From Patescibacteria group bacterium (lineage in GTDB: Bacteria; Patescibacteriota; Minisyncoccia; Phycocordibacterales; UBA2100): a stretch of DNA of 11,421 bases. The DNA is taken from contig WFWP01000004.1 in NCBI GenBank assembly GCA_015491055.1, forward strand, positions 1 to 11,421, written 5' to 3'. Numbering within the stretch: the first letter of the stretch is position 1; each line of letters opens with the position of its first letter. The notes beneath the pieces are model-generated. The model saw only the letters and a list, made by a program, of their open reading frames with translations. It had not been told where the DNA came from and did not search any database. A program made the position numbers and the translations under genes. This document shows, one piece after another, positions 1 to 6,232 of this stretch.

Positions 1-6
1 GTCTAT

Positions 7-1281
7 ATGTTGCACACATTCATACATAAAGTAAAACTCGCGTTTTCGGATCCCGCTTTGCGCAGGAGGATATTGTTTGTGTTATTCGCCTTGATTTTGT
101 TTCGTATATTGGCGTCAATACCGGTGCCCGGTGTTGACACGGGCAGGTTGGCGGAGTTTTTTGCCAACAATGAGTTTTTCGGAATGTTGAATATTTTTTC
201 AGGTGGAGGTTTGTCCAATTTGTCCATAGTTATGCTCGGTGTGGCGCCGTATATTACCGCAAGTATCATAATGCAACTTTCAACCGTAATAAGCAAGAAA
301 ATGAAAGCGTTGCAAACCGAAGAAGGTGAAGCCGGGCGAGTAAAGTTTATGCAATACGGCAGATATTTGTCAGTTCCTCTTGCCGCTTTGCAGGGGTATG
401 GGTTTTTGACATTTTTGCAAAGTCAGGGAGTTTTGTCTCCCATGGGTGCGTATGAAATGTTTGTAAATGTATTGATTATTGTTGCCGGATCGGTGTTGTT
501 GATGTGGATTGGAGAGTTGGTTACCGAGTTTGGTATAGGAAATGGAGTGTCACTGATAATATTTGCCGGTATAGTGGCGAGTTTGCCTGCCACCGTAAGT
601 CAGCTTTTGTTTAATTATGACCCTTCGCAAATACCGCTTTATGTGGCATTTACAGCAATAGCATTGTTGGTTACCGCAGCGGTCGTGTATATAACGGAAG
701 CTGAACGCCCGGTACCGATAACATATTCGCGTCAAGCCAGGAAAGGTGTCACTTTCGGAACCGGAGCTGCGACATATTTGCCCTTGCGACTTAATCAAGC
801 CGGTGTTATCCCGATTATTTTCGCATTGTCAATTTTATTGATGCCTCAAATGCTCGCGCAAGTGTTGAGCGCGTTTGATTTGCCGTATGTGACGGGGGTT
901 ATGCAGTCTATTGCGGCATTTTTGTCCAATACCGTAAATTATGCGATTATCTACTTTATTCTTGTTGTCGGACTTACATATTTCTATACGGCGGTGACAT
1001 TCGACCCCGATCAAATAGCCACAAATTTGCAGAAGAGCGGAGGTTATATACATGGTATTCGTCCGGGAGAAGCGACCGCGGAATATTTGGGACATGTGAT
1101 TACGCGCATTACCTTTTTCGGCGCGCTGTTTTTGGGAGTTGTTGCGGTTTTGCCTCTCGGTTTGCAGTTGTTTACGGGAAATCAATCGCTTGCGATAGGA
1201 GGTACGGCTTTGTTGATTGTGGTATCTGTGGTTTTGGATTTGGTCAAGAAGATTGATGCGCAGGTGTCAATCAAGTATTGA
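7..1281 (+). CDS. secY: Preprotein translocase subunit SecY
   Basis: SecY is the ten-helix channel subunit of the SecYEG translocon, which moves unfolded proteins across or into the cytoplasmic membrane. The 424-residue product has the family's usual length. The N-terminal LRRRILFVLFALILFRI stretch leads into the first helix, followed by the IPVPGVD motif. Around residues 176-194 is the GIGNGVSLIIFAGIVASLP block, and near residues 241-270 the cytoplasmic loop SRQARKG followed by LPLRLNQAGVIPIIFA. Near residues 346-356 is GGYIHGIRPGE. The C-terminus ends in QVSIKY and lacks the usual tail after the last helix. ATG at 7 is the only sensible start, but just six bases precede it, so promoter and upstream neighbours are unknown. 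SecY normally closes the spc operon beside adk; neither adk nor r-protein genes follow directly here. The secreted proteins encoded next door would be clients of this channel. Confidence 0.97.
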   Translation: MLHTFIHKVKLAFSDPALRRRILFVLFALILFRILASIPVPGVDTGRLAEFFANNEFFGMLNIFSGGGLSNLSIVMLGVAPYITASIIMQLSTVISKKMKALQTEEGEAGRVKFMQYGRYLSVPLAALQGYGFLTFLQSQGVLSPMGAYEMFVNVLIIVAGSVLLMWIGELVTEFGIGNGVSLIIFAGIVASLPATVSQLLFNYDPSQIPLYVAFTAIALLVTAAVVYITEAERPVPITYSRQARKGVTFGTGAATYLPLRLNQAGVIPIIFALSILLMPQMLAQVLSAFDLPYVTGVMQSIAAFLSNTVNYAIIYFILVVGLTYFYTAVTFDPDQIATNLQKSGGYIHGIRPGEATAEYLGHVITRITFFGALFLGVVAVLPLGLQLFTGNQSLAIGGTALLIVVSVVLDLVKKIDAQVSIKY

Positions 1282-1319
1282 TGTGTCGGAATGTGTTAAG
1301 GCACGCTTCTTATTTTCTT

Positions 1320-1358
1320 ATTACAACATGAGCATTTGTAATGGTCTTATTTTTTATT
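1320..1358 (+). terminator. Weak terminator-like hairpin after secY
   Basis: ATTACAA (1320-1326) and TTGTAAT (1336-1342) can pair as a 7-bp, AT-rich stem with a 9-base loop. A T-rich stretch (ATTTTTTATTTT from about 1349) follows after a few bases. The stem is weak and the T tract is not immediately adjacent, so this is only a possible end point for the secY transcript. No better hairpin is seen in the 300 bases after secY. Confidence 0.3.
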
Positions 1359-1531
1359 TTGTGCAAGAGTAGATAAGTCTGCACACAACTCGCAACAATA
1401 CCTCTGTTATAACGAAAATCACCAAACAATTCGCTACGATGCGCGATCACGCGTTTGAAATTTCAAGGGAATTTCTTTAATCGGGATTTTTTGTAAAATT
1501 CATATTCGTTATAATGGTCTTGCACTTTTCA

Positions 1532-1554
1532 TTTTTGTATACAAAAACTTGACA
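1532..1554 (+). promoter_or_regulatory. Palindrome joined to a -35-like TTGACA box
   Basis: Bases 1532-1547 (TTTTTGTATACAAAAA) are a perfect 16-bp palindrome. One base later comes a perfect TTGACA (1549-1554). A palindrome touching a -35 box is a common operator arrangement for a dimeric regulator. The weakness is that no good -10 hexamer lies 16-18 bases downstream: the sequence at 1572-1577 is TCTTTA, and TTTAAA at 1574 would need a 19-base spacer. The palindrome is seen directly; the operator role is inferred. Confidence 0.4.
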
Positions 1555-1607
1555 GTCGTATTTCACATTTTTCTTTAAAAAAATAATTTTTTTTGGTTGA
1601 TTATTGT

Positions 1608-1613
1608 TATAAT
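1608..1613 (+). promoter_or_regulatory. -10 element TATAAT of the Ig-like surface-protein gene
   Basis: A perfect TATAAT ends six bases before the ATG at 1620. A transcript started from it would begin at or next to the start codon, giving a leaderless mRNA. No ribosome binding site is present. No good -35 element is seen at the expected distance (around 1585-1590, T-rich only). Confidence 0.5.
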
Positions 1614-1619
1614 CATCGT

Positions 1620-2447
1620 ATGCTTATTTTCGCGAGAGTATATGTTTTTGTTTTTATATTGTTGCCCGTAATGTTTTTGGGTAATACGATTTTTGCGCAA
1701 CAAGTCAAATATCAACAAGTCCCAAATCAAGTGGTGGATCCTTCCGTTCCTCCAACCATTACCGTATCTCCCGATGCTGAATTGCAGAGTAAGTGTCCGG
1801 ATTGCGGTTATGTAACTTACAGACTGGTCAGACAATTAAATTGCGGGGCTACGGTTGCGGTAGAAGACGAGAATGATTCCGAGGCGCCCACATGCATTTT
1901 GGTGCCGAGAGTGTCTTTGGAGGGGGCTGTTATTCTTGAATGGGACACCGTTAATGCCGGTGTCGCGTTTATAGATATGGGTGTCGGCCATGTGGACCCG
2001 ACAGGTGGTGCCAGGGTGGTTACTCCGACACGAGATACGACATACAACATGACGGTGATAAATGATTACGGGAAAGTCAATGTTTGCAGCGCGCAGGTAA
2101 ATATAAGTGATTACGCATCAAAAGAAAATTCAGTTTCAATTCTTGTTGATAACCGAGAGAAAGAAAAAGAATTTGACACAAACAATCAAATACGCGACAA
2201 TCGCAACTCGGAGTTGTATTCGTACAATGAAGATTCCGTTTTTAGAGGTAATGTGAACAGTAATGAATATAACAATAATGACGAGTCGGATTTTGTAAGG
2301 GTTGTACCGCACACAGCAACAATGTCGGTAAACGGCATATCCAAAGGTGCGACATCGTTTTTTGCAAGTGATTGGTTTGTTATTTTATCATTCGCGTTTT
2401 TGTTCTTTTTTGCATTATGGTTGATTATCCGCAATGGATTCAAATAA
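1620..2447 (+). CDS. Secreted Ig-like-domain surface protein with C-terminal membrane anchor
   Basis: The 275-residue protein begins with a hydrophobic signal segment (about residues 4-24, ending near NTIFAQQ). A probable Ig-like beta-sandwich module covers about residues 45-163, with the signatures ILEWDTVNAG, IDMGVGHVDPTGG and TPTRDTTYNMTV. This resembles repeats common in CPR surface proteins of the type LSW.T.NA..V.ID.GIG.V.P.G...V.P..TTTYT. An insertion in the module carries C59-P-D-C62, C75 and C92, with C156 near its end, so disulphides are plausible. Residues about 165-240 are polar, Asn/Asp/Glu/Ser-rich and probably an extended linker. Residues about 252-270 form one transmembrane helix followed by RNGFK, giving an N-out, C-in topology. 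I chose ATG 1620 because the upstream TTG at 1593 would bury the -10 box and blunt the signal peptide. No enzyme motif is seen; specific function unknown. Confidence 0.8.
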   Translation: MLIFARVYVFVFILLPVMFLGNTIFAQQVKYQQVPNQVVDPSVPPTITVSPDAELQSKCPDCGYVTYRLVRQLNCGATVAVEDENDSEAPTCILVPRVSLEGAVILEWDTVNAGVAFIDMGVGHVDPTGGARVVTPTRDTTYNMTVINDYGKVNVCSAQVNISDYASKENSVSILVDNREKEKEFDTNNQIRDNRNSELYSYNEDSVFRGNVNSNEYNNNDESDFVRVVPHTATMSVNGISKGATSFFASDWFVILSFAFLFFFALWLIIRNGFK

Positions 2448-2541
2448 TGTATAAAGAGATATTGATAATTATAAAGCATAAAGTTTGTTTTTTTAACCAT
2501 GACTTGCTCGTTTCTGTTTTGCGCGCAACACAAGCACCGTT

Positions 2542-2569
2542 TTGACTTTTTTATAAAGTAATCTACTCT
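2542..2569 (+). promoter_or_regulatory. Possible promoter of the PilX-like gene
   Basis: TTGACT (2542-2547) is followed after 16 bases by TACTCT (2564-2569). The -35 is good and the -10 is poor. If used, transcription would begin around 2576, only a few bases before the ATG at 2580. The 132-base gap upstream shows no other feature apart from a GC palindrome TTGCGCGCAA (2519-2528). Confidence 0.35.
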
Positions 2570-2579
2570 TGTATTTGTT

Positions 2580-4088
2580 ATGATTTGCGACAAAAAAACA
2601 AAATTTTATGAACGCGCTGAATACAAGAATGTCAATTTACATAACGGCGGGGCAATTATAATGGTGTTGGTGTTTTCAGCGGTTTTTGCAATGACAGTCG
2701 GAGCTTTGTCGCAATTTGTGCTACAACAAAATGTTCTCGGTAGGGGAAAGGTGGCAAAAGAGCAAGCGATACAAATAGCCGAAGCGGGAATTGAGTATTA
2801 TAAATGGCGTTTGGCGCATAATCCCGATAAAGATTCAGAAACTGTAACCGTTGAATATAAAGATCCCGATACCGGAGACAAGATTGGAGAGTTTACAATA
2901 ATTTCAAATGTCAATAAACAGTGTGGCGTTGTTATGCACAGAGATATAGATTCCACAGGCGTATCTTATCTTGATACCAGGTTTGAGCGAACGGTAAGCG
3001 CAAGATATATGCTGCCAAGTGTCGCCAATTATTCAGCGATACTTAATGCCGGAGTTTGGTACGGTTCTTCTTCCAATGTTATAGGCCCCATTCATTCCAA
3101 TGAGGGAATTCGCATGGATGGAGTTCACAATTCCACCGTGTCCAGTGCAGTGCCCTTTTGGACATGTGATTACGATTTTGGTTGCAATCCTGCTCAAACA
3201 AAAGACGGTGTATGGGGCTTGGGTGGTAATCCCGCATTATGGAAATATCCGGACGGCGCAATAAATTTCACCCAAATGAATATAGATTTTGCGGATTTGA
3301 AAGTAAGGGCGCAAAATTCAGGGAGGTATTTTCCCAGTGTTTCAAACGGCGCGGGAAACAAAGGATATAGAATAGTTTTTAAAAGTGATGGCACATTTGA
3401 TATGTATAGAGTGGACAATGCGCAATATAATTGGGGATGGGAATCGGGTTGGAGAGTTGAAAAAAATTATCATACCATCGTGTCCGAAACATTTATGGGG
3501 AATTATACGATACCCAATGATTGCGCTTTGATTTTCGTCGAGGATCAAACTTGGGTTGAAGGTTCAATAAGCGGAAAAATTGCACTGGTTGCGGCAGATG
3601 TTGATCGCGCTTATGATCCCGATATTATTTTACATAACAATTTGGTGCAAGCGACAGGGGCGCCAAATGACGGTTTGACTATGATTTCAGAAAGAAACAT
3701 ATTAATATCGGCAAAATCTGCGGAAGACTTAACCATTGAGGCGATCATGGTTACTCCAAATGGGAAAATAGGCAGAAATCATTATGTTGAAACACCGGGG
3801 TATTATTATGCAGATGCCGGCAACGGTTTACAATTCATATACATGAACGGAGTCGGAAATAAACAAGATCTGAATTCTTATACATTTAACGGCACAATTG
3901 TGTCGGACGAACGCTCGGGATTGAAATGGACATATTCAGTGTATAAATACGGTTATGGTTACGATATTCAAATATCGGGATTCGTAAATCGCAACGCTTC
4001 ATACGAAAGGGTGCTTGCGCTTGATCCGCCGCCATTTGCACCCAGTGTGTCAACCGTGCCTTATTACAGCGCATGGAGGGAGAGATGA
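2580..4088 (+). CDS. PilX-like pilin-related surface protein
   Basis: The 502-residue protein starts with about 20 polar residues, then a single hydrophobic helix (about residues 24-48, GGAIIMVLVFSAVFAMTVGA). After it comes EQAIQIAEAGIEYYKWRL (about residues 61-78), the hallmark of the PilX N-terminal region of type IV pilus assembly and minor-pilin proteins. The glycine pair before the helix resembles a prepilin peptidase site, although the usual Glu at +5 is absent. The extracytoplasmic part has GPIHSNEGIRMDG (169-181), then GVWGLGGNP and LWKYPDGAINF, blocks I associate with a long pilus-related family in Parcubacteria. I infer a membrane-anchored or pilus-associated exterior protein. ATG 2580 is the only in-frame start that keeps the helix intact; no Shine-Dalgarno is present. 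It lies 132 bases after the Ig-like gene and may share its surface role, but its precise function is unknown. Confidence 0.8.
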   Translation: MICDKKTKFYERAEYKNVNLHNGGAIIMVLVFSAVFAMTVGALSQFVLQQNVLGRGKVAKEQAIQIAEAGIEYYKWRLAHNPDKDSETVTVEYKDPDTGDKIGEFTIISNVNKQCGVVMHRDIDSTGVSYLDTRFERTVSARYMLPSVANYSAILNAGVWYGSSSNVIGPIHSNEGIRMDGVHNSTVSSAVPFWTCDYDFGCNPAQTKDGVWGLGGNPALWKYPDGAINFTQMNIDFADLKVRAQNSGRYFPSVSNGAGNKGYRIVFKSDGTFDMYRVDNAQYNWGWESGWRVEKNYHTIVSETFMGNYTIPNDCALIFVEDQTWVEGSISGKIALVAADVDRAYDPDIILHNNLVQATGAPNDGLTMISERNILISAKSAEDLTIEAIMVTPNGKIGRNHYVETPGYYYADAGNGLQFIYMNGVGNKQDLNSYTFNGTIVSDERSGLKWTYSVYKYGYGYDIQISGFVNRNASYERVLALDPPPFAPSVSTVPYYSAWRER

Positions 4089-4171
4089 ATTAATATAAGA
4101 AATTTAACTTCAATATATGCGAACTACCATAAGTGGCCGGCTACATAATTTGTGGCGGTATGATCAATATG

Positions 4172-4180
4172 TGATACAAT
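4172..4180 (+). promoter_or_regulatory. Extended -10 promoter of tpiA
   Basis: TGATACAAT is an extended -10 element (TG-n-TACAAT), ending ten bases before the ATG at 4191. The predicted start point is about 4187, so the mRNA would be nearly leaderless. The other in-frame ATG (4179) overlaps the -10 box itself and cannot be used by this transcript. This decides the start at 4191. Confidence 0.55.
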
Positions 4181-4190
4181 GTCCGCCGTC

Positions 4191-4937
4191 ATGTCACATA
4201 TTATTCTTGCGAATTGGAAATTGAACCCGATGTCCTTTAAGGATGCGAAATTTCTTTTTGAGAATATAAAAAATACGATTGCCAGATTGAGATCGGTTAA
4301 GGTGATAATTGCGCCACCTGCGGTGTTTTTATATCCATTATCCAATGGATACAAGGGCAACAAGGTGGAATTCTCCGCTCAGAAAATAAGCGAATATGAA
4401 GCCGGTGCACATACGGGAGAAATTAGCGCGGAACAATTTGCCGACGCGGGAGCAAGGTACGCATTGATAGGACACAGTGAATGCGGAGAAACTCCGGATC
4501 AAGTGCGAATAAAAACTTTCTTATCTTGCAAACACAAATTGACCCCGATAATCTTTGTGGGGGAATCGGATAGAGACGAACAAGGTGCATATTTGTTTGA
4601 AATAAAAAAACAAATCAAGAATGCCATATCGGAATTGCCCAAGTCCCGCATCATAGACATAATCTTTTGTTATGAGTCGGTTTGGGCATTTGAAAACGAG
4701 TGCGAGTTGAGTGTTTACGATATTCACACTATGATTCTGTTTATACGAAAAACTTTGTCTGAATTGTGCGGGAGCGAAATATCGCGTAAAATAAGAATCA
4801 TATATGCAGGTTCCGTAAATAATGGTAATGCGGCAAGTATTTTGAGCATAGAGGACCTGGACGGGATAGGAGTTGGCAGATCCGGGTTGAATATGAATGA
4901 ATTTTCCGAGTTGTTGAAAGTTGCAAATAAAGTTTGA
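4191..4937 (+). CDS. tpiA: Triosephosphate isomerase (divergent)
   Basis: This TIM-barrel enzyme interconverts dihydroxyacetone phosphate and glyceraldehyde 3-phosphate in glycolysis. The 248-residue length is normal. Catalytic residues are all visible: N8 and K10 in ANWK, H95 in IGHSE, and E162 in YESVW. AQKIS (63-67), GAHTGEIS (72-79) and IIYAGSVN (203-210) also match. Departures from the family are notable. GHSERR reads GHSECG. The YEPVWAIGTG segment, whose mobile loop 6 closes over the phosphate, reads YESVWAFENE (161-170). The final phosphate-binding VGGASL reads VGRSGL (228-233). Catalysis may persist with weaker phosphate grip, or substrate use may have shifted. It is followed 31 bases later by pgk, so a glycolytic pair is likely co-transcribed. 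No Shine-Dalgarno is present. Confidence 0.9.
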   Translation: MSHIILANWKLNPMSFKDAKFLFENIKNTIARLRSVKVIIAPPAVFLYPLSNGYKGNKVEFSAQKISEYEAGAHTGEISAEQFADAGARYALIGHSECGETPDQVRIKTFLSCKHKLTPIIFVGESDRDEQGAYLFEIKKQIKNAISELPKSRIIDIIFCYESVWAFENECELSVYDIHTMILFIRKTLSELCGSEISRKIRIIYAGSVNNGNAASILSIEDLDGIGVGRSGLNMNEFSELLKVANKV

Positions 4938-4976
4938 TTGCCATGTCGTTGAGTTTGTACATGTTGCCATGTTGTT
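4938..4976 (+). repeat. Short direct repeat carrying two ATG contexts before pgk
   Basis: TTGCCATGTCGTT (4938-4950) and TTGCCATGTTGTT (4964-4976) match at 12 of 13 bases, 26 bases apart. Each contains an ATG. The second (4969) starts pgk. The first (4943) opens a 12-codon frame ending at 4981 that overlaps the pgk start out of frame. It may be a small duplication of an initiation region, or chance. Confidence 0.4.
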
Positions 4977-6063
4977 TTTAGGAGATATATCTTATGAGAA
5001 ATTGAGAGAAAAAACCGTCTTGTTAAGGGCGGGATTAAATTTACCTTTGGGGGCAAACGGCAGGGTGATTGATGATTTTAGATTGAAAAAAGCTTTGCCG
5101 ACAATTCGATATCTTGCGGAGAATTGCAAAAAATTGGTGATAATAGCTCATATAGGCAGAAATAGGGACATTTCTTTAAAGCCGGTGATTGATGTGTTAA
5201 ACGAGCATATTTCACATTATGACAACATTGAAGTTTACGAGAATTTGAGACAAGATCCGAGAGAATATTCGGACAAAGAATCGGACAGAGATGAATACGC
5301 AAAAGAATTGATACAACGCAGCGGGGCGGATTTGTTTGTTCAAGATGCCTTTTCGGTTTGTCATAGAAATCATGCAAGCATTACAAGCATTCCTAAATTT
5401 TTGCAAAGTTGCGCCGGCTTTTTGATTGAGAAAGAATTGTTGGAATTGAACAAAGCATTAAACCCGTTGAGACCGTCAATTTTCATTTTGGGAGGCGCGA
5501 AATTTGCAACAAAAGAACCTCTTATAAGAAAGTTTTTGAAATTGTACGACAAGATATTCATAGGTGGAGCGATAGCCAATGAATTTTTTGAGAGTCGCGG
5601 TTATGAAATCGGGCATTCGCTTACGCATAAAAGCGTGATACCGCATGACATTTTATATAATGAAAATATTTTGTTACCCGAATTTGTATCCGTTGTTTAT
5701 GAGGACTATGAGCCACCGGTTGAAGTTAAACCGAAAGATATATTGCCCGAAATGAAGATAGTTGATGTGACCTTGCCTGTTGATTTGTTTAAAAATGAAT
5801 ATGCATCCGTATTGTGGAACGGTCCTCTTGGATATTATGAAGCGGGTTTTATAAGGGGTACCGATACACTATTGAGAATGTTGCATGGTTTGAGAAGGCG
5901 TGATCCGGATGCGTGCATAATCACGGGAGGGGGTGATACCCTGGCGACCATAAGCGCCGAGCGAAGAAATATATTTACACATATTTCTTCCGGAGGCGGG
6001 GCCATGCTTACATATCTTGAAAAGGGTAATCTTCCCGGACTGCTTGCTTTGCAAATACAATAA
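4969..6063 (+). CDS. pgk: Phosphoglycerate kinase (short, one altered substrate residue)
   Basis: PGK transfers the acyl phosphate of 1,3-bisphosphoglycerate to ADP, the first ATP-yielding step of glycolysis. The 364-residue product is shorter than the usual 390-400. Order of motifs: LLRAGLNLPL (18-27), DDFRLKKALPTI with R38, AHIGR (60-64), YENLR (90-94), QDAFSVCHRNHAS (125-137), GGAKFATK (175-182), WNGPLGYYEAGF, TGGGDT, and HISSGGGAM near the C-terminus. The substrate-binding basic residues H61, R64, R94 and R133 and the nucleotide-side lysines 178 and 182 are present. The family motif RVDFNVP has Asp in the place of G22 here, so a normally invariant 3-phosphoglycerate ligand is missing. I chose ATG 4969 because the conserved domain begins directly after it; an upstream in-frame TTG (4921) would overlap tpiA. 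It probably shares the tpiA transcript. Confidence 0.93.
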   Translation: MLFLGDISYEKLREKTVLLRAGLNLPLGANGRVIDDFRLKKALPTIRYLAENCKKLVIIAHIGRNRDISLKPVIDVLNEHISHYDNIEVYENLRQDPREYSDKESDRDEYAKELIQRSGADLFVQDAFSVCHRNHASITSIPKFLQSCAGFLIEKELLELNKALNPLRPSIFILGGAKFATKEPLIRKFLKLYDKIFIGGAIANEFFESRGYEIGHSLTHKSVIPHDILYNENILLPEFVSVVYEDYEPPVEVKPKDILPEMKIVDVTLPVDLFKNEYASVLWNGPLGYYEAGFIRGTDTLLRMLHGLRRRDPDACIITGGGDTLATISAERRNIFTHISSGGGAMLTYLEKGNLPGLLALQIQ

Positions 6064-6066
6064 GCG

Positions 6067-6090
6067 CATCTGCATATATATATGCAGATG
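6067..6090. repeat. Perfect 24-bp palindrome between pgk and the rplC promoter
   Basis: The outer bases CATCTGCA (6067-6074) and TGCAGATG (6083-6090) flank an alternating TATATATA centre, and the whole 24 bases equal their own reverse complement. It starts three bases after the pgk stop. As RNA it would form a hairpin at the end of the tpiA-pgk message, but no T tract follows (GCGAACC), so an intrinsic terminator is doubtful. 3'-end stabilisation or a dimeric protein site are alternatives. Confidence 0.6.
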
Positions 6091-6107
6091 GCGAACCGAT
6101 ATAAAAA

Positions 6108-6136
6108 TTTGCATAAGGTTATATTATGTGTATAAT
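6108..6136 (+). promoter_or_regulatory. Promoter of the rplC-rplD-rplW-rplB cluster
   Basis: TTTGCA (6108-6113) and a perfect TATAAT (6131-6136) are separated by 17 bases, giving a start point near 6143 and a leader of about 90 bases. The -10 box lies inside TGTGTATAA (6127-6135), which is a perfect DnaA box on the opposite strand. Confidence 0.6.
6127..6135 (-). promoter_or_regulatory. DnaA-box match over the rplC -10 element
   Basis: TGTGTATAA is the exact reverse complement of TTATACACA, which fits the DnaA box consensus TTATNCACA. It overlaps TATAAT by five bases, so DnaA binding would block this promoter. A single 9-mer could arise by chance, helped here by the TATAAT it contains; the same 9-mer recurs as a tandem pair at 8790-8809. 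Confidence 0.35.
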
Positions 6137-6142
6137 GCTTGC

Positions 6143-6232
6143 ACCTATGTGCGTTTAGCGCACCAATGGGCAAAATGGTATTTGTGTGATTTATACGTTC
6201 TGCCCATTGAGATATGGGTTTTTATATTGCAT
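6143..6232 (+). promoter_or_regulatory. Structured leader of the r-protein cluster, possible attenuator
   Basis: Three hairpins can be drawn. The first is GTGCG (6149-6153) with CGCAC (6159-6163). The second, directly next to it, is CAATGGGCA (6164-6172) with TGCCCATTG (6201-6209), nine pairs around a 28-base loop. The third is CCCAT (6203-6207) with ATGGG (6214-6218), followed at once by TTTTTA (6219-6224). The second and third share 6203-6207 and exclude each other, the layout of an antiterminator and an intrinsic terminator. The terminator stem is short. In E. coli, L4 represses its own S10 operon through attenuation in the leader, and L4 is encoded in this cluster, so autogenous control is a reasonable inference. 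The pairings are seen; the function is not shown. Confidence 0.45.

Larger units (their letters stand above)
1282..1619. other. Non-coding region between secY and the surface-protein gene
   Basis: No credible gene is seen on either strand in these 338 bases. No tRNA-like cloverleaf was recognised. It holds the weak hairpin after secY, a CGCG-ATCA-CGCG inverted repeat (1442-1453), a 12-bp palindrome TTGAAATTTCAA (1455-1466), a TATAAT hexamer at 1510-1515 without a good -35 element, a 16-bp palindrome at 1532-1547 joined to a TTGACA box, and a final TATAAT at 1608-1613 just before the next ATG. Length and promoter-like density suggest a regulatory region for the downstream surface genes, and a short untranslated RNA starting near 1522 cannot be excluded. 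Confidence 0.5.

Noticed and set aside
550..1185. Minus-strand open frames across secY and other genes
   Set aside because: They lie opposite strongly supported conserved genes, are rich in unlikely residue runs and have no recognisable domains; they are shadows.
1442..1466. CGCG-ATCA-CGCG and TTGAAATTTCAA palindromes as regulator sites
   Set aside because: Short, common in AT-rich spacers, and not placed against a convincing promoter; mentioned only as contents of the gap.
1593..1619. TTG at 1593 as the start of the Ig-like surface protein
   Set aside because: It would place the TATAAT box inside the coding region and add polar residues before the signal peptide; ATG 1620 fits better.
4179..4190. 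ATG at 4179 as the tpiA start
   Set aside because: It overlaps the extended -10 element and adds four residues not expected before the conserved ANWK start.
4332..4351. Inverted repeat TATCCATT / AATGGATA inside tpiA
   Set aside because: Eight-base arms within coding sequence encoding a normal stretch of protein; no reason to infer a function.
6017..6232. In-frame extension of rplC upstream to 6017
   Set aside because: It would overlap pgk and read through the palindrome, promoter and leader; L3 begins canonically at 6233.
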